A stretch of 64,000 nucleotides of DNA, taken from the NCBI RefSeq assembly GCF_900116005.1, contig NZ_FOYI01000003.1, positions 248,001 through 312,000 of the forward strand, in the 5' to 3' direction. Each line of letters begins with the position of its first letter. Position 1 is the stretch's first letter. The position numbers and the translations under genes were made by a program. The DNA comes from Poseidonocella sedimentorum (GTDB taxonomy: Bacteria > Pseudomonadota > Alphaproteobacteria > Rhodobacterales > Rhodobacteraceae). Under the pieces are notes generated by a model. That model saw only the letters and a program-made list of their open reading frames with translations. It did no database searches and had not been told where the DNA came from. Of this stretch, positions 16,444-25,549 are shown one piece after another.

Positions 16444-16647
16444 GGGTCTGCCCCTCCCCCGATTGTCCTGCGCGGTTCCGCGCTGTTTCGCCGCCTGATT
16501 ACCAACCTCGCGTGGCTGCCGCAACGGGAATGGGCGCTCTGCGCGCCATCGCACCGCCTCTGTGCCTTGCCAAGGGGGCGCGCCGCGCGCAAACCTGCGC
16601 CTCGTATCTTTTGTTTCAGGTCCTGCCCCAACGTTCGGAGTCTCCCC

Positions 16648-17898
16648 ATGGCCGCCACCAACACCGCCCAAAGCTACGGCGCCGCCGCCCGCGCGTTTCA
16701 CTGGCTGACCGCGCTGCTGATGCTCAGCGTCATCCCCCTTGGCCTCATCGCCAACGATCTGGCCCACGAGATCCGCCGCGGCACCGTGACCTCGCAGGAC
16801 GAGATCTCCCGCGCGGTCCAGCTCTTCTCGCTGCACAAGACCATCGGCATCGCCATTTTCGTGACCGCCCTCGCGCGGCTGCTTTGGGCCCTGACCCAAC
16901 CGCGCCCCGTCCCGCTGCACCCGCAACGCCGGCTGGAGACGCTTGCGGCCGAGACGGCCCACTGGGCGCTTTACGGCGCGCTGATCATCATGCCGCTCTC
17001 GGGCTGGATCCACCACGCCGCAACAGACGGCTACGCCCCGATCCTCTGGCCCCTCGGCCAATCGCTGCCGCTCGTGCCAAAGAGCGCCGCGCTCGCCGAA
17101 GCCTTCGCCCACCTGCACGAACTCGCCGCCTGGGTGCTCTACGCCGCGCTCGCGGCCCACATCGCCGGGGCCCTGAAACACAGCGTGATCGACCGCGATG
17201 CCACCATGGCCCGCATGACCCGGGGCACCGCCGCGGGCCAGCCGGGCACGGGCCCGTCGCATCTGGCCCCCCTGCTCGCGGCGTTTGCTCTTTGGGGCGC
17301 GACGGTGGTCATCGGCCTCGGGCTGCTGACCCCGGCCGAGCCGGAGGAGATCACCCAAGCGCCCGCCGCGCGCGCCGCCGATCCCGAGACCGACCCCGTC
17401 GCCGCATCCGACCTCCCCCTCTGGACCGTCGAGAGCGGCACGCTCGGGATCGACGTCGTCCAGATGGGCGCCGCCATCGCCGGCTCCTTCGCCGCCTGGC
17501 AAGCCGATATCGCCTATGACCCCGAGGCCGCCGGCCCGAACAAAGGCACGGTCGATGTCACGATCGACATCGCCTCCCTCACCCTCGGCAGCGTCACGTC
17601 CCAGGCCATGAGCGCGGAATACTTCGACGCGGACACCCACCCGACCGCACGCTTTGCCGCCGAGATCATCGAGGGGGACAACGGGCTCGAGGCCCAGGGC
17701 ACGCTCAGCCTCAAGGGGACGGAAGAGCCCGTCACCCTGCCCTTCACCCTGACCATCGACGGCGACACCGCGACCATGTCCGGCCGCACCACGCTCGACC
17801 GCCGCGCCTTCGGCATCGGCCAGTCGGTCAGCGACGCGGGCACCCTGGGCTTTGACGTGACCGTCTCGGTGGAGCTCACCGCCAACCGCGCGCCCTAG
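16648..17898 (+). CDS. Cytochrome b561 - YceI fusion protein
   Basis: 416 residues from the ATG at 16648. The N-terminal half is a cytochrome b561-type membrane domain with four helices and histidines suited to heme: H in AFHWLTALLM, H in LHKTIGIAIF, and others near HLHELAAWVL. A fifth hydrophobic stretch (LLAAFALWGATVVIGLGLL, about 205-225) leads into a periplasmic YceI domain (SGTLGIDVVQMGAAIAGSF through RAFGIGQSVSDAGTLGFDVTVSVEL). YceI domains bind isoprenoid lipids, so a quinone/heme electron transfer role is plausible. The single-chain fusion is the unusual point. Confidence 0.88.
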   Translation: MAATNTAQSYGAAARAFHWLTALLMLSVIPLGLIANDLAHEIRRGTVTSQDEISRAVQLFSLHKTIGIAIFVTALARLLWALTQPRPVPLHPQRRLETLAAETAHWALYGALIIMPLSGWIHHAATDGYAPILWPLGQSLPLVPKSAALAEAFAHLHELAAWVLYAALAAHIAGALKHSVIDRDATMARMTRGTAAGQPGTGPSHLAPLLAAFALWGATVVIGLGLLTPAEPEEITQAPAARAADPETDPVAASDLPLWTVESGTLGIDVVQMGAAIAGSFAAWQADIAYDPEAAGPNKGTVDVTIDIASLTLGSVTSQAMSAEYFDADTHPTARFAAEIIEGDNGLEAQGTLSLKGTEEPVTLPFTLTIDGDTATMSGRTTLDRRAFGIGQSVSDAGTLGFDVTVSVELTANRAP

Positions 17899-17901
17899 CG
17901 C

Positions 17902-19107
17902 TCAGAGAACCGCCTCCAACGCCTCCATCAGCTGCTCGATCTCGGCGGCGGAGGTGTAATGCGTGAAGGACAGCCGCAAGACGCCCGGATCCGGCGCCAC
18001 GCCGATCCCCTCCAGCGCGCGGTCGGCATAGAAACTGCCGCCGCCCGCCATGATCCCGTGATCCGCCAGATCGCGCGCGATCTCCCCTGCGGGGCGCGCC
18101 GGCACAACCGCAATCGTCGGCGCCCGCGCCTCGGGATCCGACGGGCCCAGAAGCCGCAGATCATTGCGCCCCGCGAGCATGGCCAGAAGCGGCCCCATCC
18201 GCTCGACCTCCGCCGCGCGCATCAGATCATGCGCCGCGCGCCCGTCCGCGCGCCCGTGATGCCGCGCCAGCGCATCGAAGTAATCGGCCATCCCGGCCGA
18301 AGCGGCCACCTGGGCGTGATCGGGCCCCGCGGGCGTGAGCCGTTTGTAGAGCGCACCTTCGTTGAAATAATGCCCCTGGTTCGGCAAGGCCTCCCCGAGC
18401 GCGCGGCGCAACACCATGATCCCCTGATGCGGCCCATAGGTCTTGTAGGCCGAAAAGAGATAGACATCGGCCCCGAGCGCCCCCACATCGGGCAGCCCGT
18501 GCGGCGCATAGGACACCCCGTCAACGCAAGACCAGATCCCCGCCCCGCGCAGCTTGGCGCAGATCTCACCCACCGGGTTGATCTCGCCGATCACGTTGGA
18601 GCAATGAGGAAAACACACCAGCCGCACCCGATCATCAATCAGCGCCTCCAGCGCCACCGGGTCGAGATGCCCGGTGCCCGGATCCATCCGCCACTCGCGG
18701 ACCTCGATCCCCAGCCGCTCCAGCCGCCGCCATGGGCCGGAATTGGCCTCGTGATCCTGATTCGTGACGATGATCGCGTCGCCCGGCGCCAGCATCTGGC
18801 CAAAGGCCTGCGCCAGCACATAGGTGTTCTGCGTGGTCGACGGCCCGAAGCTCAACTCATCCCGCGCGACCCCGAGCAACTGCGCCAGCCGCACCCGCGC
18901 CTCGTCCATCTCCTCGCCGCCAAGCCGCGACGCCGCATAGGGCCCGTAGGGCTGGACCTTGCGCTCCCGGTAAAACCGCTCCAGCCGCGCAATCACCGGC
19001 GCGCAGGTATAGGACCCGCCCGCATTCTCGAAGAACGCCTGGCCGCGCAGTGACGGCTCCGCAAACGCGGGAAACTGTCCCCGCACAAATTCCAGATCCA
19101 GCGCCAT
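17902..19107 (-). CDS. PLP-dependent aminotransferase class V (cysteine desulfurase-like)
   Basis: 401 residues, MALDLEFVRGQFPAFAEPSL. Class V fold: FFENAGGSYTCAPVI at the start, STTQNTYVLAQAF, cofactor-contact VDGVSYAPHGLPDV, and the PLP lysine in FSAYKTYGPHQG. Related to the cysteine desulfurase-like proteins sometimes annotated as SufS or NifS relatives, but without suf or isc neighbours, so the substrate is unknown. It ends 3 bases from the convergent cytochrome-YceI gene. D-type palindromic element lies just upstream (19216-19237). Confidence 0.82.
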   Translation of the reverse strand: MALDLEFVRGQFPAFAEPSLRGQAFFENAGGSYTCAPVIARLERFYRERKVQPYGPYAASRLGGEEMDEARVRLAQLLGVARDELSFGPSTTQNTYVLAQAFGQMLAPGDAIIVTNQDHEANSGPWRRLERLGIEVREWRMDPGTGHLDPVALEALIDDRVRLVCFPHCSNVIGEINPVGEICAKLRGAGIWSCVDGVSYAPHGLPDVGALGADVYLFSAYKTYGPHQGIMVLRRALGEALPNQGHYFNEGALYKRLTPAGPDHAQVAASAGMADYFDALARHHGRADGRAAHDLMRAAEVERMGPLLAMLAGRNDLRLLGPSDPEARAPTIAVVPARPAGEIARDLADHGIMAGGGSFYADRALEGIGVAPDPGVLRLSFTHYTSAAEIEQLMEALEAVL

Positions 19108-19215
19108 GTCCCGCCCTCCGCCTCGTGGTCATTCGCGCAGAGGAAGCCCGCGCGGGCCGGCAAGGTCAAGCGGATGATGGGGAAAATGCGTCGCGTTGCC
19201 AAAGGGCAAACACGT

Positions 19216-19237
19216 GTGCGCGGTCGCGCACCTTTCA
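19216..19237. repeat. Short intergenic palindrome plus CTTTCA, copy 1
   Basis: Palindrome with arms GTGCGCG/CGCGCAC around GT, followed by CTTTCA. The 13-base stretch CGCGCACCTTTCA also occurs next to another hairpin at 37411-37423. It lies between the BCCT gene end and the aminotransferase start. A weak repeat family; role unknown. Confidence 0.45.
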
Positions 19238-19279
19238 GTATGGCTCGCGCGGGGGCCACCCGCGCGAGCCGTTGGTCGG

Positions 19280-20917
19280 TCAGGCGCGGCGCTCGGCCCG
19301 CAGCCCCTGGACGATCGTCCAGCACATCGCCAGCAGGACCAGCGTGAAGGGCAGCCCGGTGGAAATCACCATCGCCTGCAGCGCCCCGAGACCGCCGCCG
19401 ATCAGGAGCACGATCGCGACCGCCCCTTCGAACACGCACCAGAACACACGCTGCGGCACCGGCGCATCGACCTTGCCGCCCGCCGTAATCGTGTCGATCA
19501 CCAGCGAGCCGGAGTCCGAGGATGTCACGAAAAAGACCACCACGAGCACAATGCCGATGAAGCTCGTGATCCCCGCCAGCGGCATTCCGTCGAGCATCGC
19601 GAAGAGCTTGAGCTCCAGCGGCGCATCGCTCACCGCGGTCACGCCGTCCTGCACCACCTGCTGGATCGCCGCGCCGCCAAAGACGCTCATCCACAGCACA
19701 CAGACGAGCGACGGGATCAGCAGCACGCAGATCACGAACTCGCGCACCGTCCGGCCGCGCGACACCCGCGCGATGAACATGCCCACGAAGGGCGACCAGC
19801 TCACCCACCAGGCCCAGTAGAACGCCGTCCAGCCCTGGCTGAAGTTCACGTCCTCGCGGCCGATCGGATTGGACAGCGCCGGCAGGTACTGGATATAGGC
19901 CAGCAGGCTGTCGCCAAACCCGGTCAGGATCGCAACCGTCGGGCCCATCAGCAGCACAAAGAGCAGAAGCAGAAACGCCAGCCCCATGTTGATCTCCGAG
20001 AGCACCTTCACGCCCCCGTCGAGCCCGCGGATCACCGAGACCAGCGCCACGGCGGTGATGAGCGAGATCAGGATGACCTCGGTCGTCGAGCCGGTGGGCA
20101 CGCCAAAGAGCGCGTTGAGCCCGGCATTGGCCTGGGTCGCGCCGAGGCCGAGGGAGGTGGCAAGGCCGAAGAGCGTGGCAAACACCGCGACGATGTCGAT
20201 CAGGTGGCCCCACCAGCCCCAGACCCGCTCGCCGAAGATCGGGTAGAAGGCCGAGCGGATCGTCAGCGGCAGCCCCTTGTTATAGCTGAAGAGCGCCAGC
20301 GCCAGCGCCACCACCGCGTAGATCGCCCAAGGGTGCAGCCCCCAGTGGAAGATCGTCGCCGCCATGCCGAGCCGGATCGCTGCCTCGGTGTCGCCCGCCG
20401 CCGCGCCGAGGGGGGCCCAGTCGGTGCGCGCACCGGCCTCACCGGCGGTGCCGCCAATGGCCGAGCCATAGTGGCTCAGCGGCTCGGAGACGCCGTAGAA
20501 CATCAGCCCGATGCCCATGCCCGCGGCAAAGAGCATCGCGAACCAGCCCGCATAGGTATAGTCGGGCCGCGCGCCATCGCCGCCGAGCCGCACCGAGCCC
20601 CAGGGCGAGACGATGAGAAAGAGGCAGAAAATCACGAAAATATTGGCCGAGCCGAGGAAGAACCAGTCGAACGTGCTGGTGAGCCAGGGCCGGAGCCAGC
20701 CGAACATCGCGCTCGCCTGATCCGGCAGCGCCAGCGCGAAGAACACGAAGAGCACCACCATCAGCCCCGAAATCGCAAAGACGGGGTTGTGGATGTCGAG
20801 ACCCAAGGGGCCGATCTGCCGTTCGATGTTGTCCTGTCCGATTTCATAATCGGTGTCGATGATCTCCGTCCCGCCGCTGGGTTCGGGGATCCCCTGTTGC
20901 GTTGTTGTATCTGACAT
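19280..20917 (-). CDS. BCCT family transporter (betaine/choline/carnitine type)
   Basis: 545 residues with about 12 membrane helices. Family signatures are clear: GMGIGLMFYGVSEPLSHY and FYWAWWVSWSPFVGMFIARV with SRGRTVREF after it. The N-terminal tail of about 45 residues is acidic and hydrophilic. BCCT carriers import quaternary ammonium compounds or related solutes such as DMSP with sodium or proton, useful for a marine osmolyte feeder. Which substrate is used cannot be read from the sequence. It stands alone; no catabolic genes for betaine or choline are adjacent. Confidence 0.93.
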   Translation of the reverse strand: MSDTTTQQGIPEPSGGTEIIDTDYEIGQDNIERQIGPLGLDIHNPVFAISGLMVVLFVFFALALPDQASAMFGWLRPWLTSTFDWFFLGSANIFVIFCLFLIVSPWGSVRLGGDGARPDYTYAGWFAMLFAAGMGIGLMFYGVSEPLSHYGSAIGGTAGEAGARTDWAPLGAAAGDTEAAIRLGMAATIFHWGLHPWAIYAVVALALALFSYNKGLPLTIRSAFYPIFGERVWGWWGHLIDIVAVFATLFGLATSLGLGATQANAGLNALFGVPTGSTTEVILISLITAVALVSVIRGLDGGVKVLSEINMGLAFLLLLFVLLMGPTVAILTGFGDSLLAYIQYLPALSNPIGREDVNFSQGWTAFYWAWWVSWSPFVGMFIARVSRGRTVREFVICVLLIPSLVCVLWMSVFGGAAIQQVVQDGVTAVSDAPLELKLFAMLDGMPLAGITSFIGIVLVVVFFVTSSDSGSLVIDTITAGGKVDAPVPQRVFWCVFEGAVAIVLLIGGGLGALQAMVISTGLPFTLVLLAMCWTIVQGLRAERRA

Positions 20918-21145
20918 CTTTCCCTCTCACTTCTGGTGCCCCCGTCGTTGCGTCCGGGCCGCCGGGCCAGCCCGGAGCCCCGCGAGCGGGGGTCGTTTTA
21001 TGACATGGGGGCAGCGCGCAACCGCCAGGCGGACCCTGCGGCCAAAACCGCCCGCCGGCGCCCCATGCCCCCCAGACCTATCCTAAAGACTAGGCCGCTG
21101 GCCAGCGGATCAAGCCCGCGCGCGCCGGGCGGGGCGCGCGGCGGC

Positions 21146-21646
21146 TCAGCGCTTGCGGAATATAAGGTCCGTGACCGGCCCCGCCGCCCCGGCCTGGGTC
21201 AGCATGGTGTGAATCTGCCCGCGGTGGTGTGTCTGGTGGTTGAAGAAATGCGTGATCGCGAGACCGACGGGCAGGCTCATCTCGCGCTGCTCTACGCCCG
21301 AGAAAAACGACACATCGCCGACGAGATCCAGCGCCGCGAGCCGGTCCGCCCAAGCGATGATGCGCATGTCGAGCCGCCGCCGCGCCCCGGCCCAGGCGGC
21401 GGGCGTCGGGGTCAGGGCCGGACTCTCGGCCAGCGCGATTTCCGGCAGCGGCCCCGCGCCGAAGCGCGCCATCCACATATCGTCGCCCCAGAGCAGATGG
21501 TTGGCCGTCCCGAGTATCGAGCCGAAAAACGCGCCCCGATCGCGCGTGATCTCCGCCACGGGCAGCCCGTAAATCGCCTCCCGAAGCTGGTCGTTCTGCC
21601 AGGCATTGTAGCGCGCCATTTCGCGGCAATAATCCGGTGTAATCAT
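21146..21646 (-). CDS. DinB family protein
   Basis: 166 residues from the ATG at 21646 (MITPDYCREMARYNAWQN), with GGAG eight bases upstream; a TTG at 21685 would add 13 residues. DinB four-helix features: ARYNAWQNDQL, the metal-ligand His in TANHLLWGDDMW and the pair of histidines in FFNHQTHHRGQIHTML. The fold is shared with metal-dependent thiol transferases (mycothiol or bacillithiol types), but the reaction of this subgroup is not known. Single gene. Confidence 0.85.
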   Translation of the reverse strand: MITPDYCREMARYNAWQNDQLREAIYGLPVAEITRDRGAFFGSILGTANHLLWGDDMWMARFGAGPLPEIALAESPALTPTPAAWAGARRRLDMRIIAWADRLAALDLVGDVSFFSGVEQREMSLPVGLAITHFFNHQTHHRGQIHTMLTQAGAAGPVTDLIFRKR

Positions 21647-21783
21647 CCTCGCGGCTCCACACGTCTCCCAGTGATCTTTGGTCAAGTGCTACACCGATCC
21701 CGCGCCGCCGCCCAGACCGTGCGCCCTTGAGCCCGGCCCCGCGCGCCCTACAACCGAGAGAGCCACGAAGGAACGCCCGCATC

Positions 21784-22134
21784 ATGATCGACCTGCTCAA
21801 TATCGCCGCCGCCCTGATCACCATCGCCCTCGGCGCGATCGGCTGGCTCTCGCCGCGCACCGCCGCCTCCGCGCTCGACCTGCAACCCGCGGGCAGCACC
21901 ATGGGACTGAGCGAGCTGCGCGCGTCCGCCGGGGGGCTCTTCGTCGCGCTCGGGCTCGGCGCGATCCTCATCGGCGCGCCGCTGGCCTACCTCATGCTGG
22001 GCCTGGCCTATGCCGGGGCCGCCCTGGGCCGCGCCACCTCGCTGGTGATCGACCGCCCGCCGCTGGCCAAGGCGCTGTTTTATTTCGCGGTCGAGGCCGT
22101 GCTGGCGCTCTGGCTCATCCTCGCCAACCTCTGA
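21784..22134 (+). CDS. Small integral membrane protein (DUF4345-like)
   Basis: 116 residues from the ATG at 21784, with GAAGGA upstream. Four hydrophobic segments (LLNIAAALITIALGAIGWL; the GGLFVALGLGAILIG region; LAYLMLGLAYAGAALG; FYFAVEAVLALWLIL) make a compact four-helix membrane protein. The pattern resembles DUF4345-type proteins; no catalytic residues are evident. Its stop is 6 bases before the -35 box of the tmRNA promoter, so read-through into ssrA is possible. Confidence 0.7.
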   Translation: MIDLLNIAAALITIALGAIGWLSPRTAASALDLQPAGSTMGLSELRASAGGLFVALGLGAILIGAPLAYLMLGLAYAGAALGRATSLVIDRPPLAKALFYFAVEAVLALWLILANL

Positions 22135-22140
22135 TGGCCC

Positions 22141-22170
22141 TTGAATTCGCCCCGGCAAGCGCCCTATATT
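22141..22170 (+). promoter_or_regulatory. Promoter of the tmRNA gene
   Basis: TTGAAT, 18-base spacer, TATATT. It lies immediately before the acceptor piece of the permuted tmRNA; predicted start is near 22177. Confidence 0.65.
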
Positions 22171-22171
22171 A

Positions 22172-22490
22172 GACCTGTCCCTCGGGACTATGGACATAAA
22201 CGCGCTCGTAATAAGCGGATCGGACCCGGGGGCGGTACCCGGCGGCTCCACCAAAAATCCTTCGTTTGGGGATCATGGGGCCGAAACAGGATCGACGAAC
22301 GTCTAAAGGTGTAGCTTTGTCTCGGTGAGGTACCACCGTTATCGGTCCGAAAAGTACAATTGCAAACGACAATCGTGCTCCGGTGGCTCTGGCTGCGTAA
22401 GCAGTCCGAACTATCGAAATCTAAGCCCTTGCGCCTAGCAGCGTAAGGCGGGGTTCGCAGGCACCTGGCAACAGAAGCCTGCACTTTCCC
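22172..22490 (+). ncRNA. ssrA: Two-piece (circularly permuted) tmRNA
   Basis: The acceptor piece comes first and ends CGGCTCCACCA (CCA at 22251-22253) after a T-arm. A 23-base spacer follows, then the coding piece begins GGGGCCGAAACAGG at 22277. GGGGCCG pairs with CGGCUCC of the first piece to form the acceptor stem. The resume codon is GCA at 22362 and the frame reads ANDNRAPVALAA then TAA (22398-22400), ending in the AA degron typical of ssrA tags. The order acceptor-spacer-coding is the alphaproteobacterial permuted form. It rescues stalled ribosomes with SmpB and marks products for ClpXP. The 3' end is approximate. Confidence 0.96.
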
Positions 22491-22595
22491 CCTTAATTTT
22501 TCAGTGGTTTTCAGGCCGGACGGTGTGACGCGGCGGCGGGAATACCCGCGCCGGGATCTACGTCTTTTTCTGTGATGGAACTGTCGAGGCGCGGC

Positions 22596-23474
22596 TCACG
22601 CCTCGGGCACCGGAAACCGCTGGTCCAGCGCCGCTTGTCCGTCCGGGGTCACGTCGCCCGGCGGATCGATGATCCAGCCGCGCTCAAGGCACATCGCATA
22701 AAGCCCGTCCGCAAGCGGCGCGGCCATGGTCTCGGGGCCCTCGGCCTCGGCCAGATCGCCCGCCTCCAGCACCGCCGGATCAAGCCCGCGCGCCAGAAGG
22801 ATCGCCCGGCCCGCCCGGGTCAACCGCGCGCCCTCCGGCGCCCCGTCAAGCCCCCCGCGCGCGCGCAGACTGGCCAGAATCGCCGCCGCCGCATCCGGCT
22901 CAAGGGTTTTGGCGGTGACCTCGTCCTCAGCCGTGACCCTCGGCGGCTCTGCCTCCAACGCGGGCGCGCGTTCGCCCGAAGCAATCTCAAGAATTTCGCG
23001 GTCGGTGTCATCACTGACGGGCGCAGAAATCGTTGCGTCCGCGCGCGCGACAGCAAGCGGCGCCGAAGCGCCCCCACCGCTGCCCGTTGCGGGCACGGCC
23101 TCATCCTCTTGCGCGGGCATCGCGCCTTTCGCCGAAGGCGCAGCGCCCAGAGGCGCCTTTTCGGGCCGCAGCGCCACAGCCGCCGGCCCCTCCGCCTCGG
23201 GATCAATGAACCGCCAGACAGACGCCACCGCATCAGCCGCGCCGGCGCCAGAAAGCGTAAACACCCGTTTGCGCCCGTCGGTCTCGCCGCAGACCAGCCC
23301 CACGCCTTCTAGCCGCTTGAGATGCGCGCTCGCCGTGGGCCGCGATACCTCTGCCACCGTCGCAAGCTCGCTCGCCGAGAGGCACGCGCCCTCGTGCAGC
23401 GCCATCAGCATGGCCATGCGGCCCCGATCGCCCATCGCAGCGGCGACTTCATGCGGGTTGGGCAGTGCGGGCAC
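22596..23474 (-). CDS. ArsR-type winged-helix regulator with long C-terminal extension
   Basis: 292 residues from a GTG at 23474, chosen because GAGAGGAG lies just before it; a TTG at 23492 is the alternative. The N-terminal 85 residues are an ArsR-type helix-turn-helix (LSASELATVAEVSRPTASAHLKRL, then a wing GETDGRKRVFTLS). The rest is a low-complexity, Ala/Glu/Pro-rich linker and a C-terminal region with LTRAGRAILLARG and a DUF2087-like feel (DGLYAMCLERGWIID). It is divergent from chrA and may regulate it. Metal-binding cysteines of classic ArsR are absent in the helix. Confidence 0.75.
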   Translation of the reverse strand: MPALPNPHEVAAAMGDRGRMAMLMALHEGACLSASELATVAEVSRPTASAHLKRLEGVGLVCGETDGRKRVFTLSGAGAADAVASVWRFIDPEAEGPAAVALRPEKAPLGAAPSAKGAMPAQEDEAVPATGSGGGASAPLAVARADATISAPVSDDTDREILEIASGERAPALEAEPPRVTAEDEVTAKTLEPDAAAAILASLRARGGLDGAPEGARLTRAGRAILLARGLDPAVLEAGDLAEAEGPETMAAPLADGLYAMCLERGWIIDPPGDVTPDGQAALDQRFPVPEA

Positions 23475-23636
23475 GGGCGCTCCTCTCGTCAATCCGGCAA
23501 CTGTTGCTTTGTTGGAAACACTAGAAGCGAATGCTTAACAAACCCTCGCCACGCATTTTTATTGCGCCGCCCTCGCGGATGCGGCTTGGTGGGCGCGGCG
23601 GGGCGGAGCACGGCGGCAAACGGGGGCACTCTATCC

Positions 23637-24908
23637 ATGACCAAGGCGCGCGACGGGGAGCCCGGGCTGGGCGATCTGGCCCGGGTATTCGGGCGGATTG
23701 GCGTGCTGTCTTTCGGCGGGCCGGCGGCGCAAATCGCGCTGATGCACCGCGAATTGGTGGCGCGCCGCCCCTGGCTCGGCGAGGCGGATTTCCTGCGCGC
23801 CCTCGGCTTTTGCATGCTGCTGCCCGGCCCCGAGGCGATGCAGCTCGCGACCTACGCCGGCTGGCGGTTGCGGGGCGTCGCCGGGGGGCTCATCGCCGGG
23901 GGGCTCTTCGTGCTGCCGGGCGCGGCGGTGATCGCGGTGCTGGCGCTGGGCTACGCGGCGTACGGCGCCGCCCCCGGCGTTCAGGCCGCCTTCATGGGGA
24001 TCAAATGCGCTGTCATCGTGATCGTGCTTCAGGCGCTGGTGCGTCTGGGGCGCAAGGCGCTGCGCAGCGGGGCCGATCGCGCGCTCGCGGCCTGCTCCTT
24101 CCTCGCGATCTTCGCGCTCGGGCTGCCCTTCCCGCTGATCCTCGCCGGCGCGGCGCTCGCAGGCGCGGTGCTGTTTCGCAACGCTCCCCCCGCGGAGCCG
24201 CCCGCACCCTCGCGCCACGGGCCGAGCATGCGATCAAGCCTCCACACGCTGCTCATCTGGGGCGGTCTCTGGGCGCTACCCTTCGCGGCGCTGCTGCTCT
24301 GGCCCGCGCCCTACCTGTGGGATGTGGCGGTGTTCTTCTCCAAGCTCAGCATCATCACCTTCGGCGGCGCCTATGCGGTGCTTGCCTATATGACGCAGAG
24401 CCTCGTGGAGACCCATGGCTGGATCACCGCCTCCCAGATGATCGACGCGCTCGGCCTCGCCGAGACCACCCCCGGCCCGCTCATCCTCGTGACCCAGTTC
24501 GTCGCGATGATCGGCGCGGGCGGCACGGGTCAGGCGATTCTGGCCGGGGCGACCGCGCTCTGGGTCACTTTCGTGCCCTGTTTTCTGTGGATCTTCCTCG
24601 CCGCGCCCTACGTCGGCTGGCTCACCTCGGCGCCTGCGCTCGCGGGCGCGCTGCGCGCAATCACAGCCGCGGTCGCGGGGGTGATCCTCAACCTCGCGCT
24701 GTGGTTTTCCATGGCCATCCTGTTCGAGGCCACCCGCGCGCTCCGGCTCGGCCCGCTGTCGATCGCCCTGCCGGACCTTGCGCGCCCCGACCCTGCCGCG
24801 CTGGCCCTCACCGCCCTCGCCGCGGCGCTGCTCCTCGGCGCGCGCCTGCCGCTGGGGGGCGCGCTGATGCTCATGGCGGCGGCATCTTTCGGGCTTTCCG
24901 CCCTCTGA
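23637..24908 (+). CDS. chrA: Chromate transporter, long-chain ChrA type
   Basis: 423 residues from the ATG at 23637. Two homologous halves are visible: FGRIGVLSFGGPAAQIALMH with LPGPEAMQLATYAGW in the first, and FFSKLSIITFGGAYAVLAYM with ETTPGPLILVTQFV in the second, the hallmark of bidomain CHR proteins. About 10 membrane helices. It exports chromate from the cytoplasm. The divergent ArsR-like gene suggests control, and the gap between them is 162 bases. Confidence 0.92.
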   Translation: MTKARDGEPGLGDLARVFGRIGVLSFGGPAAQIALMHRELVARRPWLGEADFLRALGFCMLLPGPEAMQLATYAGWRLRGVAGGLIAGGLFVLPGAAVIAVLALGYAAYGAAPGVQAAFMGIKCAVIVIVLQALVRLGRKALRSGADRALAACSFLAIFALGLPFPLILAGAALAGAVLFRNAPPAEPPAPSRHGPSMRSSLHTLLIWGGLWALPFAALLLWPAPYLWDVAVFFSKLSIITFGGAYAVLAYMTQSLVETHGWITASQMIDALGLAETTPGPLILVTQFVAMIGAGGTGQAILAGATALWVTFVPCFLWIFLAAPYVGWLTSAPALAGALRAITAAVAGVILNLALWFSMAILFEATRALRLGPLSIALPDLARPDPAALALTALAAALLLGARLPLGGALMLMAAASFGLSAL

Positions 24909-25000
24909 GCCCCGGGCCCGGCAAAAGCGCCGAGGTTCCCCCTTTCGTTTCGCCCAAACTCACCTATGCTCTGGACGTGTCGTAGTTGGAGGTGAGTCAC

Positions 25001-25549
25001 ATGTCGCGCGAGATTGACTATGGTAATCTCATGCACCGGGCCATGCGGTCGCTCATTCGCGAAGTGCTGCAGGATGTTGCGGACCACGGGTTACCGGGGG
25101 AGCATCATTTCTTCATCACGTTCGACACCCTGCACCCCGATGCCGAGATCGCCGACTGGCTCTCGGATCGCTACCCCGGCGAGATGACGGTGGTGATGCA
25201 GCATTGGTACGACAACCTGTCGGTGGATGAAGACGGATTCAGCGTGACGCTGAATTTCGGGGATGCGCCCGAGCCGCTCTACATTCCTTATGATGCGATC
25301 CGCACCTTCGTGGACCCGTCGGTCGAGTTCGGGCTGCGGTTCGAAAGTCCCGAGGAAGACGAGCCCGAGACGTTGCGCACGATTGGGGATGCCCCGTCCG
25401 ACGCGGATGACGCTGGCGAGCCTGTGGACGGGCCGGGCCGCGCGACTCCGTCCGGCGCCGAACCCGCGCGCGAAAAAGCGGGCGATGACGACGCGGCGCC
25501 AAAACGCAAGGACGCCGAAATTGTCAGCCTCGACCGGTTCCGCAAGTAA
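25001..25549 (+). CDS. sspB: SspB-family ClpXP adaptor (alphaproteobacterial type)
   Basis: 182 residues from the ATG at 25001, preceded by GGAGGTGAGTCAC. The N-terminal about 125 residues form the SspB fold (FFITFDTLHPDAEI, MTVVMQHWYDNLSVDEDG, PLYIPYDAIRTFVDPSVEFG). An acidic, Pro/Ala-rich linker follows and a short basic C-terminal tail (EIVSLDRFRK) that would dock on ClpX. It delivers ssrA-tagged proteins to ClpXP in the cytoplasm. The tmRNA gene that makes these tags is only 2.5 kb upstream. Confidence 0.93.
   Translation: MSREIDYGNLMHRAMRSLIREVLQDVADHGLPGEHHFFITFDTLHPDAEIADWLSDRYPGEMTVVMQHWYDNLSVDEDGFSVTLNFGDAPEPLYIPYDAIRTFVDPSVEFGLRFESPEEDEPETLRTIGDAPSDADDAGEPVDGPGRATPSGAEPAREKAGDDDAAPKRKDAEIVSLDRFRK

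Noticed and set aside
22188..22484. Protein frames overlapping the tmRNA on the minus strand
   Set aside because: The region is fully explained as a two-piece tmRNA with paired acceptor stem and tag frame.
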